Source: Scilla litardierei (Eukaryota; Streptophyta; Magnoliopsida; Asparagales; Asparagaceae). Taken from it: a stretch of 64,000 nucleotides of DNA. Shown one piece after another: positions 20,099-30,397 of this stretch. The position numbers were made by a program, and so were the translations under genes. Each line of letters opens with the position of its first letter. Position 1 is the first letter of the stretch. Under the pieces are notes generated by a model. The model was given only the letters and a program-made list of their open reading frames with translations, did not search any database and was not told the DNA's origin. The stretch spans positions 109,066,301 through 109,130,300 of the forward strand of contig CM061135.1 in assembly GCA_030789695.1 (NCBI GenBank), read 5' to 3'.

Positions 20099-21836
20099 TG
20101 GTTCGAAAGGGGCTCAGATTTGAGAAGATCGTAGCATCGAAGAATCAGTCGTGGCTCGGAGCTTGGATCTGGGTCGGATTCTTCGAGCGGCCGGAGCGAT
20201 CCTCGCCATCATTGTTCGTGGCTTCCCAAATTCCTCGTTACCGTGAAGCAGAGAGATCTCGATTACTCAGCTCATTTGGGTCGGTAGTTTGTCCCTTAGA
20301 TGCTCGGCGTTATGTGCGACACAACCCATTTCCTCTTTGTTGCCTAGGTCCTCGAGGAAGAGAGGGGCGGTTGAGAGGAGAGGCCTCTGAGTTGTCTCTC
20401 TCTGGCCTGCATCTGCAGCGTTGCTCTTCCGCATGGAGATCATTCCCACCACTCAGAAAATGGTTCATCGGGTTGTGCGTCTTGAGTGCAGACAAATTGA
20501 GGCAAAGGGCTCGTGTGACCGTCTGATTGTGCAGTAAAAGACTCTAGGTTCTTGAGCCTAGTGAACATATTGGGAATAATCCAAGAATAGCTATCCACTT
20601 GAGATGATCAGCGGAAGATATATGCTCCTCTTGAGCAAAAATACCCAATCGAGCCCGAGCACCAAAAATAACCCATTCCTGGCCCATTGCCACCATCAGG
20701 CTCGGTGAGATCACCAGCGAGGCCTCGCACACGAGCTTCGACACCCCGGAAGCAAGATCAAACCTCCGCCACTTTAGACCCCGAAACAAGATCCCACCTT
20801 GAGGTCGTTGACATGTACGAGATCGTTGGTGACTTGATGCTGGAGACCAACCCAAGACGAGGTGCTCCAGGGATTCGGTTCCGATCGCGCCAACGAGCAC
20901 GCTCGGTAAATCGACGATTTGGCACTGCGGGTTCGGCCGCCTCAGTTGGCCGTTTGCCAGAGGACGGCGAAAAGGGTCCGGTGACCAGAGCGTGCTCGTG
21001 GTATCGGATCTGGGCGGCACAACCACGAGGAGGTCAGGAAGCCTTCGATCGTGAGGTGGACGGGCTGTCAGCTCGAGATCTATGGGTTGCCGATCCGATG
21101 CTATCACATCCTTCGACAATCTTGGAGCGAGAGCAAGCGATCGTCATGGTCTTGAGGCTGTGATCACCGCCACTGAGGTTTGAGTCCCGAATTTGACGAG
21201 CTCTCCTAGTTGGTCCTTTTCTTTGAGCTTTCCCTCGGTTACAGCCTTGTGGCAAAGGCGCTGAGGACTTCGCCGTACCAGTAAACGAGCCGATCGGTAT
21301 GTTCTTCGGTGCCGACGGCGGCCTAGAACGAGAAAGTGTGGTACCTGTGCATGAGATCGTCGGAGTCGACGACATTGGGGGTCGTTGGAGGGGAGTTGGT
21401 CGTGGGCTATGCGGGCCCGCAGCTTGCTATCGAGGTGATGTCACGAAGAGAGATGGCGGCATTGCCTGGTCCCTTCGGATTCTGATTCGCTGAAGCCCAG
21501 TAATTCGGAAGCTCCAGTGGCAGTCGCAAAGAGCCGAACCGCACCGCCCCTCCTTGATCTCCGAGCAGCACCCGTCGATCGTCTAATGAGCCCACGACCA
21601 GTGATGGCATCCTTATTCCTGGAAGTACCGATCGTTGGCAAGTACGGATCTCGGTCTTCATGTACTTTAGTCGACCAATCACCCTCGACTGATCGGCAGC
21701 TTCACTCGACTGGTCGGCCGCTTTCGTGGCCGCTTTCCCTGAGACTAGAAAAATGTCGAAGGCGACCTCCCACCGAAATTAGCTTAGCTTGGTAGGGGCG
21801 TCTTCGATAGATCAACAGAATAGCCGATCGGCACCC
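20099..21836 (-). other. unassigned internal region of the non-autonomous element
   Basis: GC-rich sequence with a 191-codon minus-strand frame (21119-20544) and several shorter ones. I see no gag, protease, RT or integrase motif. The 191-codon frame has no recognisable domain and may be chance in GC-rich DNA. Confidence 0.4.
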
Positions 21837-22268
21837 TCAACAGCTTCGTAAGGTGGGTGAGTGGCGTCTCTTCACCACCCTCCGTTGAAAATCAGAGGAA
21901 GGTCGGCAGCGGCGGCCCTGGCGGAGGCGGGTCCGGCGAGATCGACAGTGGCCTTCTATGATTCCACCCTCTAGATCTGCGAAGACCTGCGACGCTTCCC
22001 TGAGATCTGCAAAGCCTCGAGAGGCAGGGAAGATCTGCGACGCTTCCATGCGCGATTCCGCCCTCGAGCCCGATCTCCTCAAGCCTGGACAGGGGACTTC
22101 CCCCCATCGGATGAGATCCGAGCAATGGGAATCTTGCATAAGACCATGTAAAGCTCGATGGGCATGTGAGCAAACTTTGCAGATGATGCCAACCAGCTCA
22201 TCCTCTTTCTTTCGCCTCCCGTCTTTGTCTTGAGTGGAGGCTAGATTTCGATTTTGGGAATGAGTCAT
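21837..22268 (-). CDS. hypothetical 143-aa ORF next to the primer site
   Basis: The minus-strand frame begins 35 bp after the primer site, where a gag would start, with MTHSQNRNLASTQDKDG followed by a charged stretch. It has no zinc knuckle or capsid motif that I can see. An imperfect internal repeat (ASRGFADLREASQVFADL) suggests local duplication. It could be a leader relic or chance. Confidence 0.3.
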   Translation of the reverse strand: MTHSQNRNLASTQDKDGRRKKEDELVGIICKVCSHAHRALHGLMQDSHCSDLIRWGEVPCPGLRRSGSRAESRMEASQIFPASRGFADLREASQVFADLEGGIIEGHCRSRRTRLRQGRRCRPSSDFQRRVVKRRHSPTLRSC

Positions 22269-22302
22269 TGCCGACGTGGTTTATGACGTGGATGTTAACT
22301 CA

Positions 22303-22320
22303 TTCCCACAGACGGCGCCA
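22303..22320 (-). other. primer binding site 1
   Basis: Minus-strand TGGCGCCGTCTGTGGGAA, two bases after the end of the partial LTR at 22323. It is the site adjoining the long internal region and matches the coding Tat-like element exactly. Confidence 0.85.
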
Positions 22321-22322
22321 GA

Positions 22323-22978
22323 TGTTTACGCGTGTTTTTTCCACCCGTAAATCGATAGTATGGAGGCTCGGAGGGTGCAGGGTCAACGCGGTCAAAAGGG
22401 GACACACGGGCCCCCCGCGTTTGCTGTAACAGCCACGTGGGACGGAGATGACCCTTGAGGTCGGTCGTGTGCACGTTCGCTTGGGCAGGAAGGCGCGGTT
22501 ACATTCTTCGGCACGCCGAGGGGTAGCCTCGGCAGGACGGCAACCTCCGGGATCGGTTGAAGGCGGGGTCGCTCGGTGAGGGATGCGCGGACCCTCGCGT
22601 CGGCTTGTCGAGGGGTGGCCTCAGCAGAGCGACGACCTGGTGATGGAGACGAGTGGACTCGGGTATGATGATGCTCGGCTCCGACTGGGAAGACGCTGAG
22701 GGGAAGCCTCGGCGTCGTTGGATCTCCTGAACCTGAATAGACGAGAGAGCTCGTCAGGGGGGTCGGACCTTGGTTCCGACCGAATCCCCTCCGATGCCAA
22801 AGTCAGATCGGGTCTGATAGATGCTCGACGGGATCGGACTTGGTTCACGGAGAGACCAAGCCCCGATCCTCAGACCGAGCTTCGGAGGAGAAATATTCAA
22901 GATGGAAGAAGGTGTAAGAGTGTTTAGTATGTGATACCATTACTGTAGATCACTGAGATCGCCCCCTCGTGATGATGC
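22323..22978 (-). repeat. extra partial LTR (downstream 656 bp only)
   Basis: It matches the downstream part of the flanking 1125-bp LTRs up to GATGATGC at 22978, then diverges. In element orientation it begins about 20 bp after the TATA-like site of the full LTRs, so it lacks most of U3 and starts close to the expected transcription start. It runs to the normal LTR end and is followed by a normal primer site. Confidence 0.85.
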
Positions 22979-22999
22979 ACATCGATCTTGGAGCCAGAT

Positions 23000-23017
23000 T
23001 TCCCACAGACGGCGCCA
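23000..23017 (-). other. primer binding site 2
   Basis: A second minus-strand TGGCGCCGTCTGTGGGAA lies two bases after the full 5' LTR (23020-24144). Only about 21 bp of leader follow before the extra partial LTR begins. Confidence 0.85.
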
Positions 23018-23019
23018 GA

Positions 23020-24144
23020 TATTTACGCGTATTTTTTGCACCCGTAAATCGATAGTATGGAGGCCCGGAGGGTGCGGGGTCAATGCGGTCAAAAGGGGAC
23101 ACGCGGGCCCCCCACGTTTGCTGTAGCAGCAACGTGGGATAGAGATGACCCTTGAGGTCGGTCGTGTGCACGTTCGCTTGGGCAGGAAGGCGCGGTTACG
23201 TTCTTCGGCGTGCCGAGGGGTAGCCTCGGTGAGACGGCAACCTCTGGCATCAGTTGAAGGCGGGGTCGCTCGGTGAGGGATGCGCGGACCCTCGCGTCGG
23301 CTTGTCGAGGGGTGGCCTCAGCAGAGTGATGACCTGGTGATGGAGACGAGCGGACTCGGGTATGATGGCGCTCGGCTCCGGCTGGGAAGACGCTGAGGGG
23401 AAGCCTCGGCGTCGCTGGATCTCCTGAACCTGAATAGACGAGAGAGCTCGTCGGGGGGGTCGGACCTTGGTTCCAACCGAATCCCCTCCTATGCCAAAGT
23501 CAGATCGGGTCTGATAGATGCTCGACGGGATCGGACTTGGTTCATGGAGAGACCAAGCCCCAATCCTCGGACCGAGCTTCGGAGGAGAAATATTCAAGAT
23601 GGAAGAAGGTGTAAGAGTGTTTAGTATGTGATACCATTGTTGTAGATCACTGAGATCGCCCCCTCGTGATGATGCCTCCCCCCTCTTCATATAGGCGAGT
23701 CCCATAGTAATGGGCCATGATGAGACATCATGGTCGCTATTGATGAGGTCGTGTTTAATGGGCCATGTTGACCCCCATTATTGCCATGCTTTATGGAGGG
23801 ATAAATGCCATGAAGGTGGAGTGATGGCATTGAATGTGGCCGCCATTATTAGGGAGTGATGGCCATGAAGTCGGTTGCCATATTTGGCGAGCCACGAAGG
23901 TGGCTGCCATAATTGGCGGATCATGATGACACTGGGCGGTTGCCATACTTGGCGTAGGCTTCCTCGATTTGGGCCCCGACTTCATCCACTACGGAAATGG
24001 GCAGTATTTTGGGCCTTTGTCTTGGGCGGATAAGCGCGGCCCGCCCGTGAGATCTCTGGGTCCAGGGCCCCAAGGCCGTTGCAGGCCGGTTGACCGGTCG
24101 TCGTTGACTTGGCTCTTCCTGGCCCGGTCAAAATAGTCGTAACA
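23020..24144 (-). repeat. 5' LTR of the non-autonomous element
   Basis: 1125 bp, the same length as the 3' LTR, flanked on its outer side by the target duplication GTTTA. A TATA-like CTATATGAAG lies on the minus strand at 23685-23694. It is the genuine outer 5' LTR. Confidence 0.9.
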
Positions 24145-24335
24145 GTTTATATTCTCTATCAATATAATATGTGACTTGTAATTAGCTTCGTGTAATGTTG
24201 TATTAAAATGAACAAACAAACGGGTAAGGTGAAACTCACTTGCTATTGTTAATCAAATGGAGCAACAATTGAAAATTCTTTATAGCATATAGAATGACAT
24301 ATTTAATAATAATCAGATATTACAGATCATGAAAC
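24145..24335. other. AT-rich flank, nothing recognised
   Basis: About 190 bp of AT-rich DNA between the gypsy insertion and the SRPK-related tandem units. No coding signal is visible. Confidence 0.4.
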
Positions 24336-24582
24336 CATTTTCCTTCTTTCGTTCCTTTTCTCCGAATTTGATTTGAATTTGAAAAGGAGAGAAAGAGATA
24401 GAGATGCCAGTAAATTATAAAGAGGGATTAATAAACATTTTGTATAATAAACATCAAGAAAAACATAAATCATCCAATACTCATTGTTTCAAACATCTCA
24501 AAAACAATCCGCAAAACCTATACCCCAAATAAGATATCTTTACATAAATTCCAAGATCCATGAAAAAGGATCGGATCATTAC

Positions 24583-24790
24583 CTGAGCCTGATTATCGTA
24601 TGCGAGCCAAACGGTCGTCCCACATCCACGCTTTCTCTGTGTGATGTAGCGACTGCCGACGAACTGATAGCTGATTCACACCACGTGGTTGCCTCCCTTC
24701 TAGTAAAAATCCACACCCTCATCCTCGTCGCTCGATCCCGACGACGAAGAGAAAGACCGTTTTCTTCTTTCATTCCTTTATCTTCAAATT
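24583..24790 (-). pseudogene. SRPK (SR-protein kinase) exon fragment, copy 1
   Basis: Minus-strand reading gives SSSGSSDEDEGVDFY, a stop, KGGNHVV, a stop, then RYITQRK and TVWLAYDNQAQ, followed by a GTAATG donor. This is the start of plant SRPK kinases: acidic head, KGGYHAV-like block, and the glycine loop ending in FSTVWLAYD. SRPKs phosphorylate arginine/serine-rich splicing factors. In-frame stops and loss of all later kinase subdomains make it a dead fragment. Confidence 0.75.
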
Positions 24791-24829
24791 TGATTTGAAT
24801 TTGAAGATGAGAAAAAGACATGCCATTAA

Positions 24830-25412
24830 GAGCAACTCCAACCCAAATCTCTAAAAACCCCCCTTCAAAATGGAATATCTCTAAAAGATGCCATTTTGGA
24901 GGATGGTCAACTCCAACCCACCATCTTCAAATCCTATTTTCTCTTTGTTTAAGCTTTACTAATGAAAAATATTTATCATTAAAATGGGTTAATCTAATAC
25001 ATTATTTCTGCAAGAAAGAAAATTATAAATAATATTTGTCTTTAATGTTCATTTTTTTAATTTTTAAGTATTTAGTATTTCTTGTTATATTGTAAATATT
25101 TTAAATTTTCTCGAAAAATATCCAATATTGGTCTCATTTTGTAGGTATAATTAAGATATTTCCAACGGTACTAAAATTATTAAATTCGGGCATGTGATTT
25201 GTAAAATACATTAGTTATAAATAATCATAAGTATTTTAATTAAGGGCTAAGTTGTCATTAACGAGAGGTTTAGAAATTTGGAGGGGTGAATAGTGCCCCT
25301 CCAAATATGTAGGCGCATTGTTGCAAAACTCTATCCCTATCTCCATTTTGGAGATGGGTTGGAGCAAATCATATCTCCATTTTGGAGTTATAGAGAAGGG
25401 TTGGAGTTGCTC
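24830..25412. mobile_element. Tourist-like (PIF/Harbinger) MITE, 583 bp
   Basis: Terminal inverted repeats GAGCAACTCCAACCC / GGGTTGGAGTTGCTC are flanked by a 3-bp TAA duplication (24827-24829 and 25413-25415). The inner ends repeat the theme (CTCCATTTTGGAG). It has no coding capacity. The 3-bp TAA target and these termini fit PIF/Harbinger MITEs. Confidence 0.9.
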
Positions 25413-25585
25413 TAAATTATGAAGATGTATTAATAAATATTTTGTATAATAAACATCATGCAAAAGATAAATCTCTCAATAAACAATGTTTCAAACATAT
25501 AAAAAGCAATCCGATCTAAACCTACACCCAAAAAAGAGGGTTTTACATAAATTCCAAGATCCATGAAAACAAATCGAATGATTAC

Positions 25586-25745
25586 CTGAGCGTAATTATC
25601 ATAGGCAAGCCAAACGGTGGAGAAATCCCCCATCCGAGATTCATCTACCTGATGTAGTAGTTGCTGGAAAACTGATCACCGATGCTCATCGCGTGGTAGC
25701 CTCCCTTCCAGCAAGAGTCCATGCCCTCGTCCTCCTTGCATGATC
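25586..25745 (-). pseudogene. SRPK exon fragment, copy 2
   Basis: Minus-strand reading gives EDEGMDSCWKGGYHAMSIGDQFSSNYYI, here quoted in parts: KGGYHAMSIGDQ, then a stop, and in another frame FSTVWLAYDNYAQ before a GTAATC donor. It is closer to the SRPK consensus than copy 1 but carries a frameshift and a stop. Only the ATP-loop region is present. Confidence 0.75.
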
Positions 25746-25859
25746 CTGGCTACGAAGATCAAGATATTTTTCTTCTTTCATTCCCTTTCTTCGAATTTGA
25801 AAAAGAGAGAGAGAAAAACGTGATTATATTTGGGACTGCGTCTTTGGGCAGCCAGGGGA

Positions 25860-26063
25860 CACTGAGTATTTCTCCCCCCAAATTTTTGTTTTCAATTACA
25901 AATTTCAAAGGTTTAAGTTTTCAAACCAAATTGTTTTCTCCCCCAAAATAGAAACTTCCCCCCAACAAATTTCCCTCCAACCCAATAAATCCCCCCCCCC
26001 CAATTTTGACATGACATTGCCACATAGGATAAGTTCAAAAACTTTTCTCATATGTAGTATAGA
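25860..26063 (-). mobile_element. Helitron-like 5' terminus A with G-rich subterminal tract
   Basis: On the minus strand, 26063 begins TCTATACTACATATGAG after an A, followed by TTTTTGAACTTATCC and CATAGG-type sequence, then several G runs (25869-26000). This matches the second 5' end near 44071 in order and wording, including the block GGGGGGAAGTTT. Helitrons start with TC at an A/T target and leave no duplication. The SRPK, ClpP5 and GH1 fragments lie downstream on this strand. The element's 3' end is not identified; it may have been lost where the copia inserted. Confidence 0.5.
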
Positions 26064-26102
26064 TACATATACATATATGCATATATGAGAAAAAGGGATA
26101 TG

Positions 26103-26461
26103 GGTATTCGGTGTAGGGAATTTCCTACATTGTCCTCATAAAACTTCAATTTCCAATCTTTTTTCCAATGATCAACACCATTCATCTTGATATACATATC
26201 TTGGATGATTAATATACCAAAAATAATTTGAATCCAATGCTATTTTACCCTCGATCTGATTGTTAAATTCAATGTTTTTATAACAATATAAATTTTTGTC
26301 TCAAGCCGATCGAAGGTCAAATCTCCCTCGGGTTCACCCATATTTGGGGCTTTGGGGTTTTATAATGTGTACAACAATTCTAAACAAAAAAATTTGGAAA
26401 AATTTAAGTGGAATGTGATGTTTTTAATGGGCGGTGTAGGAAATTTCCTACACCGAATGCT
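26103..26461. mobile_element. small inverted-repeat element (MITE-like), about 359 bp
   Basis: Left end GTATTCGGTGTAGGGAATTT and right end (reverse complement) GCATTCGGTGTAGGAAATTT form inverted repeats of about 26 bp. Each contains a near-perfect palindrome around AGGAAATTTCCT. No coding capacity and no clear target duplication, so I leave the superfamily open. Confidence 0.6.
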
Positions 26462-26515
26462 CACCTCCCTCAACCTCTACATATATACATATATATACAT
26501 ATACTAGTCATAACC

Positions 26516-26950
26516 TGTGCCTTAAGGGCACGGTTCATAAAAATATTTTCCCTCAAAAATCTTAGATCTCTAAATTTTAAACAAACAATAATAAGTAAAG
26601 CACAATAACCGTTATTTAGTTCCCCAAATAGTCTCAGTCCCCTCAAAATTTAGTTCTCCCAAACATTTAGCACCCCCTCAAAATTCAATTCCCTCCAGAT
26701 TTAACACGTGCCCAAAGGGCACAGCTCATTTAAAATATTGCCAGCCTCAAAATCTTGAATCCCCTAATTTTAAACAAACAACAATAATTAAAGCGCAATA
26801 ATTGTTATTTAGTTCCGCTAAAATTTTAGTACTCCCAAAATTTAATTCCCTCGTTCATTTGAAATACTCCACACCTCGAAATCATATTTCTCATAATTTT
26901 AAATGAATAACAATAATTAAAGAGAAATACTTATTATTTAGTACATCCCA
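26516..26950 (-). repeat. degenerate tandem repeats near the Helitron-like 3' end
   Basis: Three imperfect copies about 190 bp apart share TTTTAAA-AAACAATAAT, an AAAG-GCAATAA-type block and TTATTTAGT. The hairpin motif recurs (CCTTAAGGGCAC at 26520 and GTGCCCAAAGGGCAC at about 26707). C runs continue to about 27080, which are G runs on the element's strand. Confidence 0.6.
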
Positions 26951-27267
26951 AAAAATTTAGTCCACCCAAAATAATAATTCCATCCAGATTTAGTTACCCC
27001 CAAATTTACATTTTTCCTAAAGAATTTAGTTCAAGTTTAAAATTTTATAGTCCCATAAAATTTGGTTCCCCCCCTAAAATTTCAGGGTTTCTGTCCAAAC
27101 TTTTCACAAACTCTTATCATACACATTGATTCCTCAAGATTCAATCCCAGTCGTCGTAGCAAACCCATTCAAAAACATCATTTGTAGAACCCCCAATATA
27201 AGTACAATAACGTTTAAGAAAACAAATGTATTTAAATATATACTAAAAATATGATTACACCATAGTG

Positions 27268-27753
27268 TTAGTGCCTTCCAATTTTATACAAATCATTATA
27301 TAAAAATATGAACCAGTAAAATCCCCAACCAAAATTACTTACAAATGACAACATTACAACCCCAAAACCTAAGCCATGCCACACCACATTCTTGGGGGAC
27401 CTGCCAGCCTTCTTCGATGATGACTTCATGCATCCTTCTCCTTTTGCCATCTTCTTTGGTAACAGCCAAGGTTTATGTTTGGCAAGACCCCACAATTAGC
27501 GATCAAAAACTTGTTGGGGGGTTTTGAATTTTGAGATCAATAGTGAGAAGAAATTGTATACTCCAGAGGGCCTCTTTGTAAGCACTCTCCCAAGACTCCA
27601 AAGTTCTTCCTTAACATTTTGCACATCTTTTGCATCTCTTGACAGAAATGGCCTCATCAACGGACTTGACGAAGCTCTCATATGAAAGATGGGACTTAAT
27701 GGGAAATACAATAAATTTATCAACTGTCTAAAATTTAGTAATACACATTTCAA
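27268..27753 (-). other. unidentified minus-strand frames, possibly exon remnants
   Basis: Two adjacent frames (27753-27496 and 27495-27268) read SSSPLMRPFLSRDAKD and SSKKAGRSPKNVVWHGLGFG. In another frame the first region reads FVKSVDEAISVKRCKRC. They look more protein-like than chance AT-rich DNA, but I do not recognise a family. Confidence 0.3.
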
Positions 27754-28044
27754 ATCAAGTTCATGCTCGTGTTTGAATACTTGCTACAAATTTTTTTAAA
27801 CAGGATTAGAAAGCATTTCAATAACATCAACCAAACTTATACATATCATAAGCTTACTTTCTCAAACCATCACTTGTATCCGTACATTATATTATAACAA
27901 CATTGGCTTTAAATGAAACACTATTATTAGAATAAAATATAAAAACACCTATAAATATAGAAGTCTCTCTCCCTCTCTCTACTCACCCTCCCGAAGTTAA
28001 GTTCTAGTACCTTAGTTACATGGAGGATCTTAGCCTATTAGCAA

Positions 28045-28745
28045 AAGTTCAAACATGGTGCATGTGATATCCTTGATAGTTGAACAACCAATAAGGACAT
28101 GGTGATCTCAAGATCGTTCTTGAGCATTTTAATGACATTTCTCACTCCTTGCTCTCCCTTTGCAGCTAGGCCAAAGAACATTAGCCATCTGATCCATATA
28201 ACATAAGAGAAAAAGTACATGAATATATGAAAGCTTGCGATCAATTCAATATATTCGACCAAGGTTTGAGACTGAAAAGATCGTCAATGCATTGCAGTTC
28301 CAGAGAAATGGAGTGGTTACCACTATGGCCTTAAAACCGAGTGCAAGGCCTTGTAAACATTAGTCATGCAACAAACACACTCGTCCAGTAGAACTGGAAT
28401 TGCTCCTGAAACACCTGCATATAGCCGCAACATTATGCCATAACAAATAGTTTAATGGCTAAGAAACATAACTGAAACTGAAATTAACCGAACAAATAGT
28501 TACATCTTCAAGGACTAATATTGGAGCCGATGAGCAATCAAGCTGCCATGCACCATAATTGCATACAATTATACTAGAAACTCCTGCATTTTTTGAGCTA
28601 TTTCATGCTTTAGTATTAGATGTTGCATATTTACCAATAATGACCAAGACATCAAAATGGTGGAAAGATGAAAATATCTAAGTGAGGATTTAATATCATC
28701 TTATGCACTGAGCACGTCCTTGAGCAAAATTGTTAACTTGGCAAT
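28045..28745 (-). pseudogene. GLO: glycolate oxidase / (S)-2-hydroxy-acid oxidase pseudogene, C-terminal exons
   Basis: Pieces occur in gene order on the minus strand: LTILLKDVLSA (about 28735-28690), IIVCNYGAWQLD (about 28590-28505), GAIPVLLDE plus TNVYKAL (about 28425-28325), and FFGLAAKGEQGVRNVIKMLKND followed by ITMSL (about 28200-28085), here quoted as FFGLAAKGEQGVR. They align to the FMN-binding barrel of plant glycolate oxidase, a peroxisomal enzyme of photorespiration. The catalytic His of SNHGARQLD is a Tyr here; a stop, a frameshift near the end and loss of the N-terminal half confirm a pseudogene. Confidence 0.8.
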
Positions 28746-29239
28746 GGATTTTAGTCGTTATATATCCAGCAAAAAGAAGTAAAAGAGGAGAAACCATCCT
28801 CTTAAACACTAAAAAATTAACAATGAATCAAATGGAACATAACAAAAAGGAGTGATTTTTAAACTAAATCTGGTTCTCTGTAGAATTTTTCAGACTTGCT
28901 GATCTTTTGGGCGAGATTATCATTGCTTTAAAAAGGTGTAATTTTTAGATGTTTCAATTCAATTATAGCTAGGGATTTAAATAGATTTATTTTTTAAGGT
29001 TATATTGAATTGATCGCAAGCTTTCATTTCAGTTTCAGTTCTTATGTTTTCTACATTGGAGATTAGTCTTACGTCTAAATATACTAGCATCAAGTATAAC
29101 TAAATATCTAGATATACTGGCATCATACTATGATGCTAAGTTCTTAAATATTTATATATAGTGGCATCATAGTATATCTAGCAGATTCAGTTCTTAAATT
29201 TCAGTCGTAAGTTATCCGGTTCTTAAGTTTTCTATATAT

Positions 29240-29638
29240 TTTTCCAGAAAAGCAAAGTGTGTGTGTATATATATACTATGATGTCAAAATAGAAGTAATG
29301 TCAAAAAATGATACTGTGATGCTACCTAAATTCTAACAAATGTACTAATCAGCTCTTTTTATCTACAAACATCAACCCAAATGTTCCAAATGAGAGAAAT
29401 TGCTTCAAAATGCTGAAGTTCAAATATTTGGCCTCATTGAAATAAAAAAATTACCGGCTTTGGTGGGAAATCTTGGCCAAATCCAAAGATTTCCAGCTCA
29501 AATGAACCCAATCTCTTATAATTTTTACGGAAAAGCAAAAGGTGTGTGTGTATATATATGCTATGATGTCAAAATAGAAGTAATGTCAAAAAAAATCTAC
29601 TATGATGATACCTAAGTTCAACTATTACAAATGTACTA
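29240..29638. repeat. direct repeat of about 110 bp, spaced by about 180 bp
   Basis: 29240-29345 and 29523-29638 share GTGTGTGTATATATAT, ATGATGTCAAAATAGAAG and ACAAATGTACTAA with a few indels. No function is evident. Confidence 0.7.
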
Positions 29639-30397
29639 AGGAAATCAATAATTTTGATGAGTCTAAAAATTATACATGTTATATATCAAGGATCCATTTC
29701 GATGATCACAAAGAGACCGCCGTTCAGACTCAATTTGCATTCAAGGTGATCTGTCTGATTGTAAGGATTAAGAAGCATGCACGTTATCCTGTAATTCACA
29801 ACTGAGAGAAGCTACAATCATAAAAACTTACAAAAATCAGTTTTAAAAACTTAAGAATGCGAGGGTTTTGCTAATAATATGGCATCGTAAATTACCTTGG
29901 TGGTGTCGATTCAGACATAATTGAGTGCGTTGAAATCAAGAGGGGAGTAAAGGTTAGAAAAGCCATATCAGACCAACCATCCAACATCCTACATAAAAAG
30001 TTGAGCCCATCGACATGAAAGTCATCAGCCAAAATGCTAGCGTCCAAAGAAGATGAAACATAACTTAGTAATTTCACGATGCCAATCCCAATCAATTTTA
30101 GCTAGCCCTACTATAGATGCTTTATAAGGTTTAGAATATCCATAATTATAGCGACGTAATCAATCCACTAAAACAAATTCAAGTAAACAACTAAATAAGA
30201 AAAGAAATGCATGAATTGCACCCCAACACAATAGTCGGAAGGTAATACACAATTATGCTAATTGTATTTTTTTTTCATTTACCGCCTTTAATAGTGACCG
30301 AAAGATAAGTTTGTAAAACACACAGCTCATGATTAAAATACTAATTTGCTAAGAAAATAACTGAAGAAAGAAGAAAATTTCAAAAGAATATTTAAAC

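Larger units (their letters stand above)
17660..24144 (-). mobile_element. non-autonomous Tat-like LTR element with three LTR copies
   Basis: One insertion bounded by the target duplication GTTTA (17655-17659 and 24145-24149). The orientation is minus: a 5' LTR at 23020-24144 and a 3' LTR at 17660-18784, both 1125 bp. Between them are two primer sites, an extra partial LTR (22323-22978), 3.5 kb without any retroviral domain, and a polypurine tract. LTR start (TGTTACG), primer site and polypurine tract match the coding Tat-like element at 8753-17253, which suggests the same machinery mobilises both. This resembles the Dasheng/RIRE2 pairing known in rice. Confidence 0.9.
24336..25825. repeat. 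tandem repeat of an SRPK-exon-bearing unit, about 415 bp, split by a MITE
   Basis: A partial unit ends at about 24411, a full unit covers 24412-24829, and another covers 25413-25825. All share the stretches around AATAAACATTTTGTATAATAAAC or variants, the SRPK exon remnant and a TTCTTTC-TTC-GAATTTG end. The MITE at 24830-25412 sits exactly between two units. The repeats have diverged considerably, so the duplication is older than the MITE insertion or of similar age. Confidence 0.7.

Noticed and set aside
19178..20526. Long open frames of 122-304 codons on both strands
   Set aside because: They run through the 52-bp and 66-bp arrays. The repeats lack stops and the 66-bp unit keeps frame, so several frames stay open at once. 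No domain is visible.
29400..30095. Possible further exons between GLO and RCE1 fragments
   Set aside because: Short frames of 67-71 codons in AT-rich DNA with no recognisable family.
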